In this document: positions 19,087 to 27,740 of the stretch, one piece after another
How positions within the stretch are numbered: the stretch's first letter is position 1
How the letters are laid out: the number at the start of each line of letters is the position of its first letter
Assembly: GCF_001665535.1 (NCBI RefSeq)
Contig: NZ_LZSQ01000075.1
Location: 17,276 to 81,275, forward strand
Direction: 5' to 3'
Origin: Mycobacterium sp. 852002-51961_SCH5331710
Lineage (GTDB): Bacteria; Actinomycetota; Actinomycetes; Mycobacteriales; Mycobacteriaceae
DNA: 64,000 nt
Translations under genes and position numbers: made by a program
The notes under the pieces: generated by a model
Seen by the model: the letters and a program-made list of their open reading frames with translations, nothing else
Told to the model about the DNA's origin: nothing
The model's database searches: none

Positions 19087-19172
19087 GCGGCGGGATGCCG
19101 CGGTCGCGGGTGACGTTGGTGCTCGTCATCCTGCTGATCCTGGTGATCGTCATGTGGCTGTTCACTCGCTGA
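19083..19172 (+). CDS. 29-residue single-span membrane peptide
   Basis: A very short ORF coupled to the preceding gene by an ATGA overlap. After MSGGMPRSR it is one continuous hydrophobic helix (VTLVLVILLILVIVMWLF) ending TR. The exact four-base overlap, the positive-inside N-terminus and the clean helix argue for a real small membrane protein working with its neighbour. The family is not recognised. Confidence 0.6.
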   Translation: MSGGMPRSRVTLVLVILLILVIVMWLFTR

Positions 19173-19213
19173 CGCGCGCGAAACCCTCGACGAGCAGGTT
19201 GCGAGAAACCTGT

Positions 19214-19219
19214 TAGGCT
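19214..19219 (+). promoter_or_regulatory. Leaderless -10 (TAGGCT) for the polycysteine leader
   Basis: TAGGCT, preceded by TGT, lies exactly 7 nt before the ATG at 19227. Transcription would start at the A of that ATG, so the leader ORF would be translated as a leaderless message. Confidence 0.6.
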
Positions 19220-19226
19220 TCCCGCC

Positions 19227-19319
19227 ATGCAAACGGCGTCCGGCAACAAGAGCGGCCATGTGGTGGCCCTCATTGCCGTGGGTTTGAGCGCTGTCGCCGA
19301 TGTCTGTTGTTGTTGCTGA
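19227..19319 (+). CDS. Polycysteine leader peptide, attenuator of subI-cysTWA
   Basis: A 30-codon ORF starting MQTASGNKSG and ending ADVCCCC-stop, with the codons TGT TGT TGT TGC immediately before TGA. In mycobacteria, leaderless short ORFs with cysteine-codon runs upstream of sulfur operons are known cysteine-responsive attenuators: ribosomes stall when Cys-tRNA is scarce and the downstream operon is expressed. This one sits 118 bp upstream of the sulfate importer operon. The spacer (19320-19437) presumably folds to hide the subI ribosome site, but I could not identify a clear pairing by eye. Confidence 0.8.
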   Translation: MQTASGNKSGHVVALIAVGLSAVADVCCCC

Positions 19320-19437
19320 CTCCTCCGCCCGTCCGCGGTTCGGTGTCGGTAACGGCTGTGGGATGACGCCCTTGCGCTGATCCATCGCCTCTCCGTCGGG
19401 TCGGGTTCCGCCGAAGTCCCCCAACGAAAGGTCACCG

Positions 19438-20451
19438 ATGGTCAACATCCGCAGAACCTGGCGCGCCGCAGCGGCGCTGGCCGCCACCGCCACCATGCTC
19501 GCCGCGTGCAGCGGTGGCTCGAGCGACGTGGCGGGCGAGGGCGGTGGCGACGGCGCCGACACGACGCTGACGCTCGTCGCGTACGCCGTGCCCGAGCCGG
19601 GTTGGAGCAAGATCATCCCCGCCTTCGCTGCCTCCCCGGAGGGTAAGGGTGTCGGCGTGACGACGTCCTACGGCGCCTCGGGTGACCAGTCGCGTGCCGT
19701 CGTCGACGGCAAACCCGCCGACATCGTGAACTTCTCCGTCGAACCCGACATCACCCGCCTGGTCAAGGCCGACAAGGTCGCCAAGGACTGGAACGCCGAC
19801 GCCACCAAAGGGATCCCGTTCGGATCCGTGGTCTCCATCGCGGTGCGACCCGGCAACCCCAAGAACATCCGCGACTGGCCGGACCTGCTGAAACCGGGCG
19901 TCGAGGTCATCACGCCCAGCCCGTTGAGTTCCGGCTCGGCGAAGTGGAACCTGCTGGCGCCGTACGCGTGGGCCAGCAAGGGCGGCCAGGATCCCCAGGC
20001 CGGGCTGGACTACGTCACGGAGTTGGTGTCCCAGCACATCAAGCTGCGTCCCGGTTCGGGCCGTGAGGCCACCGACGTGTTCCGGCAGGGCAGCGGCGAC
20101 GTGCTGCTGGCCTACGAGAACGAGGCGCTGAACTTCGACCTCGAGTACGTGAACCCGCCGGAGACCTTCAAGATCGAGAACCCGGTCGCCGTGGTGACAT
20201 CGAGCGCACATTTGGACAAGGCGAACGCGCTGAAGAACTTCCTCTACACGCCGGAGGCGCAGAAGCTGTGGGCCGAGGCCGGCTTCCGGCCTGTCGATCC
20301 CGCCGTGCTCGAAGAGTTCAGGGACAAGTTTCCCGCTCCCGCGAAGCTGTGGACCGCCCAGGATCTCGGCGGCTGGGACAAACTGGATCCCGAGCTGTTC
20401 GACAAAACCAACGGCTCCATCACCAAGATCTACACCCAGGCGACCGGATGA
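19438..20451 (+). CDS. subI: Sulfate-binding lipoprotein of the ABC importer
   Basis: A 337-residue periplasmic-type binding protein anchored as a lipoprotein (signal ending ATATMLAAC, lipobox Cys23). It has the sulfate/thiosulfate-binding family features: TLTLVAYAVPEPGWSKIIPAF, YGASGDQSRAVVDGKPADIVNFS, and the GSAKWNLLAPYAW motif near residue 165. It captures sulfate for CysTWA. It is preceded by a GAAAGG ribosome site and a polycysteine leader ORF, so expression should respond to cysteine supply. The stop overlaps the cysT ATG. Confidence 0.95.
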   Translation: MVNIRRTWRAAAALAATATMLAACSGGSSDVAGEGGGDGADTTLTLVAYAVPEPGWSKIIPAFAASPEGKGVGVTTSYGASGDQSRAVVDGKPADIVNFSVEPDITRLVKADKVAKDWNADATKGIPFGSVVSIAVRPGNPKNIRDWPDLLKPGVEVITPSPLSSGSAKWNLLAPYAWASKGGQDPQAGLDYVTELVSQHIKLRPGSGREATDVFRQGSGDVLLAYENEALNFDLEYVNPPETFKIENPVAVVTSSAHLDKANALKNFLYTPEAQKLWAEAGFRPVDPAVLEEFRDKFPAPAKLWTAQDLGGWDKLDPELFDKTNGSITKIYTQATG

Positions 20452-21311
20452 CCTCTTCCGTCGTGGCCCGGCCCGAGCTCACCGGCGGTGAGCCGGGCGA
20501 CGGCTCCCGATTCCTCGGGCGTCGGCACGGGACGACGTCGCTGCGTGTCGGCGCAGCGTCCATCTGGCTGAGCCTGATCGTGCTGCTGCCGCTGGCCGCC
20601 ATCCTCTGGCAGGCGGTCGGCGGCGGCTGGCGGGCGTTCTGGGTGGCGGTCAGCTCGAACGCGGCCATCGAATCGTTCAAGGTGACGTTGACCGTGTCGT
20701 TTGGGGTGACGCTGGTCAACATGGTGTTCGGCTTGTTGGTGGCGTGGGTGCTGACGCGCGACGACTTCTTCGGCAAGCGGCTGATCGACTCGGTGATCGA
20801 CCTACCGTTCGCGCTGCCGACGATCGTGGCCAGCCTGGTCATGCTGGCGCTCTACGGCCCGGCCAGCCCGGTGGGGCTGCACCTGCAGCACACCAAGTGG
20901 GGCATCGGGGTGGCGCTGCTGTTTGTCACGCTGCCGTTCGTCGTGCGGTCCGTCCAACCGGTGCTGTTGGAACTCGACCGCGAGATCGAGGAAGCCGCGG
21001 CGTCGTTGGGCGCCAACAACTGGGTCATCTTCACCAGGGTGATGTTGCCCGCGCTACTGCCGTCGCTGCTGTCGGGCGCGGGCCTGGCGTTCTCCCGCGC
21101 GATCGGTGAGTTCGGTTCTGTGGTCCTCATCGGTGGCGCCGTACCCGGCGAGACCGAGGTGTCCTCGCAGTGGATCCGCACCCTGATCGAGAACGACGAC
21201 CGCACCGGCGCCGCGGCGATTTCGATAGTGCTGCTGCTGATCTCGTTCGTCGTGCTGTTCATACTGCGCGCGGTCGGCTCGCGTGCGGCCCGGCGGGAGC
21301 TGGCGCAATGA
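20448..21311 (+). CDS. cysT: Sulfate ABC transporter permease CysT
   Basis: A 287-residue inner-membrane permease with about six membrane helices and the ABC permease EAA loop ELDREIEEAAASLGANNWVIFTRVMLPALLPSLLSG near residue 175 (quoted in its conserved order). It begins at an ATG overlapping the subI stop (ATGA), and its stop overlaps cysW in the same way, so the importer is translated as a coupled unit. It pairs with CysW to form the membrane channel. Confidence 0.94.
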   Translation: MTSSVVARPELTGGEPGDGSRFLGRRHGTTSLRVGAASIWLSLIVLLPLAAILWQAVGGGWRAFWVAVSSNAAIESFKVTLTVSFGVTLVNMVFGLLVAWVLTRDDFFGKRLIDSVIDLPFALPTIVASLVMLALYGPASPVGLHLQHTKWGIGVALLFVTLPFVVRSVQPVLLELDREIEEAAASLGANNWVIFTRVMLPALLPSLLSGAGLAFSRAIGEFGSVVLIGGAVPGETEVSSQWIRTLIENDDRTGAAAISIVLLLISFVVLFILRAVGSRAARRELAQ

Positions 21312-22123
21312 CCCTCTCGCCCGTCGTCAAACACCTGCTGCGCTACCTCGCGCTGGCCTACGTCGTCATCCTGGTCGTCGTGCCGGTGGGGCTGATCCTG
21401 TGGCGCACCTTCTCGCCGGGCGTCGGCGCGTTCGTGGAATCGATCAGCACCCCGGCCGCCATCTCGGCACTGAACCTGTCGCTTCTGGTGGTCGCGATCG
21501 TGGTGCCGCTCAATGTGTTGTTCGGTGTGCCTACGGCATTGGTGTTGGCACGCAACAAGTTTCGCGGCAAGAGCGCGCTGCAGGCCGTCATCGACCTGCC
21601 GTTCGCGGTGTCCCCGGTGGTGGTCGGCGTCGCTCTGATCCTGCTGTGGGGCTCGGCGGGGTTGTTCGGCTTCGTGGAGAACAGCCTCGGGTTCAAGATC
21701 ATCTTCGGGTTCCCCGGCATCGTGCTCGCCAGCATCTTCGTGACCGTGCCGTTCGTGATCCGCGAGGTCGAACCGGTGCTGCACGAGATCGGCACCGATC
21801 AGGAAGAGGCCGCGGCCACGCTGGGCTCGCAGTGGTGGCAGACGTTCTGGCGGGTGACGCTGCCGTCGATCCGCTGGGGTCTGACCTACGGCGTGGTGTT
21901 GACGATCGCGCGCACCCTCGGCGAATACGGCGCGGTGCTGATGGTGTCGTCGAACCTGCCGGGGAAATCGCAAACGCTCACACTGTTGGTGTCGGACCGC
22001 TACACCCGCGGCGCCGAATACGGCGCCTATGCGGTGTCGACGCTGCTGATGGCCGTGGCGGTGGTGGTGTTGGTCGCGCAGTTGGTTCTCGACGCGCGGC
22101 GGGTCCGGGCGGGCAAGGCGTAG
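21308..22123 (+). CDS. cysW: Sulfate ABC transporter permease CysW
   Basis: A 271-residue permease, partner of CysT. It has the family pattern [20 protein letters not shown], the EAA loop [27 protein letters not shown] near residue 165, and [23 protein letters not shown] near 200, which is characteristic of CysW. It starts in a four-base overlap with cysT, and cysA follows after 13 bp. Confidence 0.94.
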   Translation: MTLSPVVKHLLRYLALAYVVILVVVPVGLILWRTFSPGVGAFVESISTPAAISALNLSLLVVAIVVPLNVLFGVPTALVLARNKFRGKSALQAVIDLPFAVSPVVVGVALILLWGSAGLFGFVENSLGFKIIFGFPGIVLASIFVTVPFVIREVEPVLHEIGTDQEEAAATLGSQWWQTFWRVTLPSIRWGLTYGVVLTIARTLGEYGAVLMVSSNLPGKSQTLTLLVSDRYTRGAEYGAYAVSTLLMAVAVVVLVAQLVLDARRVRAGKA

Positions 22124-22136
22124 GGAGACAGAACAG

Positions 22137-23192
22137 ATGACGAACGCAATCGTCGTGCGTGGAGCCAACAAGCGCTACGGAGACTTCGCGGCGTTGGACA
22201 ACGTCGACTTCGAGGTGCCCTCCGGATCGCTGACCGCGCTGCTCGGTCCGAGCGGGTCGGGCAAGTCGACGTTGCTCCGGGCGATCGCGGGCCTGGACCA
22301 GCCCGATACCGGCACCATCACGATCAACGGCCGCGATGTCACCGACGTGCCGCCGCAGCGCCGCGGCATCGGGTTCGTGTTCCAGCACTATGCGGCGTTC
22401 AAACACCTCACGGTGCGCGACAACGTCGCGTTCGGGTTGAAGATCCGCAAGCGGCCCAAGGCGGAGATCAGGGAGAAGGTCGACAACCTCCTCGAAGTGG
22501 TTGGACTGGCCGGTTTCCAGACCCGCTACCCCAATCAGCTTTCGGGCGGCCAGCGTCAGCGCATGGCGTTGGCCCGCGCGCTGGCGGTCGACCCGCAGGT
22601 TCTGCTTCTCGACGAACCGTTCGGCGCGCTGGACGCCAAGGTACGTGAGGACCTGCGGGCGTGGCTGCGCCGGTTGCACGAAGAGGTGCACGTCACCACG
22701 GTGCTGGTGACCCACGACCAGTCCGAGGCGCTCGACGTCGCCGACCGGATCGCGGTGCTGAACAAGGGCCGCATCGAGCAAATCGGCTCTCCCGCAGAGG
22801 TTTACGATGCGCCCGCCAACGCGTTCGTGATGTCATTCCTCGGCGCGGTGTCCTCGCTCAACGGTTCGCTGGTCCGCCCGCACGATATCCGCGTCGGCCG
22901 CAACCCGGAGATGGCGATCGCGTCGAGCGACGAGTCGGTACAGGCCACCGGGGTGGTCCGCGCGGTCATCGACCGGATCGTGATGTTGGGATTCGAGGTT
23001 CGCGTCGAATTGCACAGTGCGACCGATCAGATGCCGTTCACCGCGCAGATCACCCGAGGGGACGCCGAGGCACTCGGCCTCAAGGAGGGCGACACGGTCT
23101 ACGTTCGCGCCACCCGGATCCCTCCGTTGCCGGACGGCACGCATGTTCCGCCGGCTGACAAGGCCGACGCCGAGGCGCTGACAAAGTCCTGA
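22137..23192 (+). CDS. cysA: Sulfate ABC transporter ATP-binding protein
   Basis: A 351-residue ATPase. The Walker A is GPSGSGKST (near residue 40), the Q-loop VFQHYAAF, the signature [15 protein letters not shown], the Walker [13 protein letters not shown], and the switch His is in [15 protein letters not shown]-terminal regulatory (TOBE-like) domain follows ([12 protein letters not shown] onward). It powers sulfate uptake with CysT and CysW. An AGGGAG ribosome site precedes the ATG. It is the last gene of the subI-cysTWA operon. Confidence 0.95.
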   Translation: MTNAIVVRGANKRYGDFAALDNVDFEVPSGSLTALLGPSGSGKSTLLRAIAGLDQPDTGTITINGRDVTDVPPQRRGIGFVFQHYAAFKHLTVRDNVAFGLKIRKRPKAEIREKVDNLLEVVGLAGFQTRYPNQLSGGQRQRMALARALAVDPQVLLLDEPFGALDAKVREDLRAWLRRLHEEVHVTTVLVTHDQSEALDVADRIAVLNKGRIEQIGSPAEVYDAPANAFVMSFLGAVSSLNGSLVRPHDIRVGRNPEMAIASSDESVQATGVVRAVIDRIVMLGFEVRVELHSATDQMPFTAQITRGDAEALGLKEGDTVYVRATRIPPLPDGTHVPPADKADAEALTKS

Positions 23193-23257
23193 CTCCCGAC
23201 TGAAGATGGGGCGATTGCCCCATTCCGCGCGGGCGATTCGCCTGGTTGGGTGGTGTT

Positions 23258-24328
23258 ATGAACACCTCGAGTACACCGACCCTGGTCGACCAGGACAAGC
23301 TGATGAACTTCGTCTTCCGCGCGGTCGAGGAGGCGGGCGCCGCACTCAATTGCGCCCTCGTGGTCATGGGCGACCGTCTCGGGTACTACCGGTCGCTGGC
23401 CGAACACGGGCCGAGCACTTCGGCCGAACTGGCCGAGCGCACCGGCACCGACGGGCGCTACGCCCGCGAGTGGCTCAATGCGCAGGCGGCCGGATCGTTC
23501 GTCGAATACGACCCCGAGACCGGCCGGTACCTGTTGCCCCCTGAGCAGGCCGTCGCCCTCACCGACGAGACCAGCCCGGCGTTCGTCGGCGGTCTGTTCC
23601 AGATCGCCCACGGAACCGCGGCGGACGCCGCCCGGATCGTCGAGGCGGCGTCGAGCGGTCGGGGAGTCGGCTGGGGCGATCACAACGCCGATGTCCACGT
23701 CGGATGCGAACGGTTCTTCCGCCCGACGTACACCGCGCACCTGGTGGACGACTGGCTCCCGGCGCTGGACGGCGTCGTGGACAAGCTGACGTCCGGCGCC
23801 AGGGTGGCCGACGTCGGTTGTGGCCACGGGGCATCGACATTGCTGATGGCACAGGCGTTTCCGGCGTCGACGTTCGTCGGCGTCGACGGTCACGCGGGAT
23901 CCATCGACGTGGCCCGCGAGCGCACTGGGACAACCTCAGCGGTCGAATTCCGGGTCGCGCCGGCGGACGCTTTCGACGGTGGACCGTACGACCTGGTGAC
24001 GATGTTCGACTGCCTGCACGACATGGGCGATCCGATCGGCGCCGCGCGCCACATCCGCGAGGCCATCGCCGGGGACGGCACGTGGATGGTGGTCGAACCG
24101 GCAGCCGGCGACCGGGTCGAAGACAACCTCAATCCGATCGGGCGCGCGTACTACGGCTTCTCCGCGCTGCTGTGCACACCGTCGTCGATGGCACAGCCGG
24201 TCGGCATGGCGCTGGGCACTCAGGCGGGCCCGGCCCGCATCCGCGACGTCGTAACCGAGGCGGGCTTCGGCCGGTTCCGGCTGGCCGCGCAGACCCCGTT
24301 CAACAACGTGTTCGAAATTCGGCCCTGA
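23258..24328 (+). CDS. Class I SAM-dependent methyltransferase with N-terminal winged helix
   Basis: A 356-residue protein. The N-terminal ~100 residues form a dimerisation/winged-helix region (TSAELAERTGTDGRYAREWLNAQAAGSFVEYD). The catalytic Rossmann domain has the SAM motif VADVGCGHGASTLLMAQAFP near residue 180, then VGVDGHAGSIDVAR and DLVTMFDCLHDMGDP. Similar proteins occur in mycobacteria (Rv2258c type) without known substrate. I chose the ATG at 23258 rather than an upstream GTG-like start. It lies between the sulfate importer and the che1/cysH/sirA operon, convergent with che1. Confidence 0.87.
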   Translation: MNTSSTPTLVDQDKLMNFVFRAVEEAGAALNCALVVMGDRLGYYRSLAEHGPSTSAELAERTGTDGRYAREWLNAQAAGSFVEYDPETGRYLLPPEQAVALTDETSPAFVGGLFQIAHGTAADAARIVEAASSGRGVGWGDHNADVHVGCERFFRPTYTAHLVDDWLPALDGVVDKLTSGARVADVGCGHGASTLLMAQAFPASTFVGVDGHAGSIDVARERTGTTSAVEFRVAPADAFDGGPYDLVTMFDCLHDMGDPIGAARHIREAIAGDGTWMVVEPAAGDRVEDNLNPIGRAYYGFSALLCTPSSMAQPVGMALGTQAGPARIRDVVTEAGFGRFRLAAQTPFNNVFEIRP

Positions 24329-24335
24329 TGCCCGG

Positions 24336-25043
24336 TCAGGCGGCGGCCGCGGCGCCCGCGGTGATCGCGTCGTAGCGGTCCAGCACCGTCGCCGCGACGA
24401 GGTTGTGCGATCCGAGTGGCTCGGCCATCGCGATACCCTGCGCCGCAGCGTATTCCGCGACGCGATCGGTGATCCGGCCGTGCGCCAGGAACCATGGCGC
24501 GATGACCAGACGTTCCGCACCGCGGGCGCGCAGGCGCTCGGCGGCGTCCGGGAGGTCGGCGTACGGTCCGGTGGCGAACGCGACTTCGGCTCCCGCCCAG
24601 CGGGTTCCGGACCGCAGCACCTGCGCGACCGTCGCGGTCCTGGCATTCGCGTCCGGGCGTGACGACCCGACTGCGACGACGAGGACGCCAACGCCTTCGT
24701 CGTCGGGGGAGACGCCGAGCTCGGCAAGCCGCTGACGCAGCACCGTCAGCAACGCCGGATCCTCACCGAGCACCTCGGCCCGGTCGACCATCGCGCCCGA
24801 ATCTTCGATGACCGCAGGGATGTCGACGCGCGCGTGAAATGCACTGGCCAGCAGGAACGGAACCACCACACCGGGGGTATGCAGGCCGCTCAGCGTGTCG
24901 AACAGGCTGGGCCCGTTCTGCTCCAGAAACGCCGGACGGACGTCGAGCCAGGGCCGCAGTCTCCGGATGCGGCCCGCGACGGCGTGCGTCACCGCCGCGG
25001 AGCGCGGGTCGGCGCTGCCGTGCGCGGTCAGCACGAGCGTCAC
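24336..25043 (-). CDS. che1: Sirohydrochlorin chelatase-like protein (Rv2393/Che1-like)
   Basis: A 235-residue protein of the CbiX/SirB chelatase family, with two repeated halves. The metal-binding His lies in TLVLTAHGSADPRS at the start and in FLLASAFHARVDIP, and there is a second set in VIAPWFLAHGRITDRV. In the sirA-cysH context it most likely inserts iron into sirohydrochlorin to make siroheme for SirA. It starts with GTG 7 bp after the cysH stop and is the last gene of that operon. Its C-terminus is Ala-rich. Confidence 0.85.
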   Translation of the reverse strand: MTLVLTAHGSADPRSAAVTHAVAGRIRRLRPWLDVRPAFLEQNGPSLFDTLSGLHTPGVVVPFLLASAFHARVDIPAVIEDSGAMVDRAEVLGEDPALLTVLRQRLAELGVSPDDEGVGVLVVAVGSSRPDANARTATVAQVLRSGTRWAGAEVAFATGPYADLPDAAERLRARGAERLVIAPWFLAHGRITDRVAEYAAAQGIAMAEPLGSHNLVAATVLDRYDAITAGAAAAA

Positions 25044-25050
25044 TGCGGCC

Positions 25051-25755
25051 TCACGAGGCGTGCAACCCGCATTCGATCTTGCCGGTGCCCGCCCAGCGGC
25101 CGCTGCGCGGATCGGCGCCCTCGACGGGCTTCGCCGTGCACGGTGAACAGCCGATCGACGGATAACCCTCGTAGACAAGCGGATTGACCAGCACGCCGTT
25201 GGCGTCGATGTATTCCTGCATGTCGTCGTCGGTCCAAGCCGCCAGCGGGTTGATCTTCACCAGCCCGAAAGCCTTGTCCCAGCTGATCAGCGGCGCGTTG
25301 GCGCGCGTGGGCGCCTCGACTCGGCGGATGCCGGTCACCCACGCCGAGTAACCGCGTAGCGCCTTCGACAGCGGCTCGACCTTGCGCATCCGGCAGCACT
25401 CGTTGGGCTCGCGGGCGAACAGGTCCTTGCCGAACAACTCGTCCTGCTCGGTGACGCTCTTCTCCGCGGTGACGTTGACGATGTTGACGTCGTACACCGC
25501 ATCGACGGCGTCGCGGGTGCCGATGGTCTCCACGAAGTGGTAGCCGGTGTCGAGGAACAGGATGTCGACTCCCGGACGCACCTTGGCGGCCAGATCGATG
25601 AGCACGGCGTCCTGCATGTTCGAGGCCACCACGTAATTGCCGCCGAAATGCTCGTCGGTCCAGCGCAGCAGGTCGTTCGCGCTCGCCCCGTCGAGTTCGG
25701 CGGCACCGCGCTCGGCCAGTGCCTGCAGTTCGATCTCGTTCATCAAATCCGTCAC
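25051..25755 (-). CDS. cysH: Assimilatory phosphoadenylyl/adenylyl-sulfate reductase
   Basis: A 234-residue thioredoxin-dependent reductase that reduces activated sulfate to sulfite. The P-loop-like region is VVASNMQDAVLIDLAAK. The [4Fe-4S] ligands CC in NECCRMRKVEPL and CxxC in GCSPCTAKP are both present, which points to APS rather than PAPS as substrate. The catalytic Cys lies in the C-terminal IECGLH. The GTG start overlaps the sirA stop by GTGA, so the two are translationally coupled. It sits downstream of a polycysteine leader that probably controls the whole operon. Confidence 0.94.
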   Translation of the reverse strand: MTDLMNEIELQALAERGAAELDGASANDLLRWTDEHFGGNYVVASNMQDAVLIDLAAKVRPGVDILFLDTGYHFVETIGTRDAVDAVYDVNIVNVTAEKSVTEQDELFGKDLFAREPNECCRMRKVEPLSKALRGYSAWVTGIRRVEAPTRANAPLISWDKAFGLVKINPLAAWTDDDMQEYIDANGVLVNPLVYEGYPSIGCSPCTAKPVEGADPRSGRWAGTGKIECGLHAS

Positions 25756-27434
25756 CGCAAATCCGCCTCGTCTGCTCGTATTGCCCACGTAGCGAAACGC
25801 TCGCCCTGCTCGCGTTGTTTCACAAAGTTGCGAACCACCCGGTCGATGTAGTCGCCGAGCTCGGTGGCCAGCACCTTGTGCTGGCGCAGCTTGCGGCCGA
25901 AACCGCTGTCGAGCCCGAGGCTTCCGCCCAGGTGCACCTGGAAACCCTCGACCGAGTTGCCGTCGCCGTCGTCGACCATCTGGCCCTTGAACCCGATGTC
26001 GGCGACCTGGATGCGGGCGCACGAGTTCGGGCAGCCATTGATGTTGACCGTGATCGGCACGTCGAGCTGCACGTTGATGTCCTCGAGCCGCTTCTCCAGT
26101 TCCGGAACCAGGACCTGCGCACGGTTGCGGGTCTCGGCGAACGACAGCTTGCAGTACTCGATGCCGGTGCAAGCCATCAGGTTCTTGCGCCACGCCGACG
26201 GCCGCGATGGCAGCCCCAGCGCGTCGAGCTCTTCGACGAGCTTGGCAAGGTTTTCATCGGGGACGTCGAGGATGACCAGCTTCTGGTACGGGGTCAGCCG
26301 GATCCGGTCCGAACCCGCTGCCTCGGCGAGGTCGGCCACCTTGGTCAGGATCGTGCCCGACACCCGGCCGGCGATCGGCGCGACGCCGACCGCGTTGCGC
26401 CCGTTCTTGAGCTTCTGAATTCCCACGTGGTCGATGGGGTGCTTGACCGGCTCGGGTGCAGGGCCGTCGATCAGCTTGCGGCCCAGGTACTCGTCCTCGA
26501 GAACCTGACGGAACTTTTCGACGCCCCAGTCTTTGATCAGGAACTTCAGCCGGGCCTTGCTGCGCAGGCGCCGGTAGCCGTAGTCGCGGAAGACCGACGT
26601 CACGCCCTCCCAGACGTCCGGAACCTCTTCCAGCGGCACCCACGCGCCGAGGCGCTGGGCGAGCATCGGGTTGGTGGACAGCCCGCCGCCGACCCACAGG
26701 TCCAGGCCGGGGCCGTGCTCGGGGTGGTTGACGCCGATGAACGCGACGTCGTTGACCTCGTGGGCGACGTCCTGCAGGCCCGAGATCGCGGTCTTGTACT
26801 TGCGCGGCAGGTTGGAGAACGCGGGATTGCCGATGTAGCGGCGCACGATCTCGTCGACGGCCCAACTCGGGTCGAGGACCTCGTCGAGCGATTCGCCCGA
26901 CAGGGGGCCACCGAGCACGACTCGGGGGCAGTCACCGCACGCCTCGGTGGTCTGCAGGCCGACCGCGGCCAGCCGCTCCCAGATCTGCGGTACGTCCTCG
27001 ATCCGGATCCAGTGGTACTGGACGTTCTCGCGGTCACTGATGTCGGCGGTGTCGCGGGCGAACTCGGTGGAGATCTCGCCGATGGTGCGCAGGGCCGCGG
27101 CGCTCAGCGCGCCGCCGTCGCAGCGCACCCGCATCATGAAGTACTTGGCCTCGAGCAGATCGGCGTTCTCGTCGCCGGTCCATGTGCCGTCGTAGCCCTG
27201 CTCACGCTGGGTGTAGAGGCCCATCCATCGCATGCGGCCCCGCAGGTCCTGCTTGTCGATGCTGTCGAAACCGCGCTTGGAGTAGATGTCGAGGATGCGG
27301 GCGCGCACGTTGAGCGCGTCGTCGTCCTTCTTGAACTGCTCGTTGGCGTTGAGCGGCTCGCGGTATCCGAGTGCCCACTGCCCTTCGGCGCGGGTCTTCT
27401 TGGCGGGTCTCGGTTTGGATTCCGCGGTGGTCAT
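25752..27434 (-). CDS. sirA: Ferredoxin-dependent sulfite reductase
   Basis: A 560-residue siroheme/[4Fe-4S] enzyme reducing sulfite to sulfide (also annotated nirA in M. tuberculosis). It has duplicated ferredoxin-like halves and the C-terminal cluster motifs CTGIEYCKLSFAET (near residue 410) and NINGCPNSCARIQ (near 455). It also has TEACGDCPRVVLGG near residue 165; in the M. tuberculosis enzyme a Cys in this region forms an unusual Tyr-Cys crosslink. It is first in the sirA-cysH-che1 operon. Its AAGGAG ribosome site is in the stem of a small hairpin at 27440-27456. Confidence 0.95.
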   Translation of the reverse strand: MTTAESKPRPAKKTRAEGQWALGYREPLNANEQFKKDDDALNVRARILDIYSKRGFDSIDKQDLRGRMRWMGLYTQREQGYDGTWTGDENADLLEAKYFMMRVRCDGGALSAAALRTIGEISTEFARDTADISDRENVQYHWIRIEDVPQIWERLAAVGLQTTEACGDCPRVVLGGPLSGESLDEVLDPSWAVDEIVRRYIGNPAFSNLPRKYKTAISGLQDVAHEVNDVAFIGVNHPEHGPGLDLWVGGGLSTNPMLAQRLGAWVPLEEVPDVWEGVTSVFRDYGYRRLRSKARLKFLIKDWGVEKFRQVLEDEYLGRKLIDGPAPEPVKHPIDHVGIQKLKNGRNAVGVAPIAGRVSGTILTKVADLAEAAGSDRIRLTPYQKLVILDVPDENLAKLVEELDALGLPSRPSAWRKNLMACTGIEYCKLSFAETRNRAQVLVPELEKRLEDINVQLDVPITVNINGCPNSCARIQVADIGFKGQMVDDGDGNSVEGFQVHLGGSLGLDSGFGRKLRQHKVLATELGDYIDRVVRNFVKQREQGERFATWAIRADEADLR

Positions 27435-27439
27435 GGGGT

Positions 27440-27456
27440 GGCTCCTTGGTGGAGCC
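27440..27456 (-). promoter_or_regulatory. Hairpin sequestering the sirA ribosome-binding site
   Basis: On the minus strand GGCTCC pairs with GGAGCC across a 5-nt loop (ACCAA), and the AAGGAG ribosome site of sirA lies in this hairpin. It sits between the polycysteine leader and sirA, as expected for an attenuator in which leader translation decides whether the site is free. The pairing is seen in the sequence; the function is inferred. Confidence 0.5.
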
Positions 27457-27545
27457 GGCGTTCGAATCGCGCGTGGTCACCGGGTGGCTGTCCGGCGGCG
27501 CAGATCCGGCGGCCAGCTGTACGTACGGGTGGGCTGGGACCTAGA

Positions 27546-27656
27546 TCAAGCGCAAGGCAGACAACAACAGGTACACACGCGCTTGAAGTCGACGTGCCGA
27601 CGCGCCACCAGCGATACGCGCTGGGGGAAGATGCGGCCGGCAGTCACGTCCGCCAT
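27546..27656 (-). CDS. Polycysteine leader peptide, attenuator of sirA-cysH-che1
   Basis: A 36-residue ORF (ATG at 27656) whose last ten residues are VCTCCCLPCA, five of them Cys, coded TGT ACC TGT TGT TGT CTG CCT TGC GCT before TGA. It ends 111 bp before sirA. By analogy with known mycobacterial polycysteine leaders it should make the sulfite-reduction operon responsive to cysteine. The exact start is uncertain: no leaderless -10 is at the right distance from this ATG, and GTG codons inside the ORF are alternatives. It is antisense to nothing coding, lying in the sirA-hemN divergent gap. Confidence 0.72.
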   Translation of the reverse strand: MADVTAGRIFPQRVSLVARRHVDFKRVCTCCCLPCA

Positions 27657-27740
27657 TCTGCCACGGACACCCGCACCAGCCCTAACCGGGCGAGATTTGC
27701 GCTCACGGTGAGCAAAACCGCGGTCTGGGAAACTGGCTGG

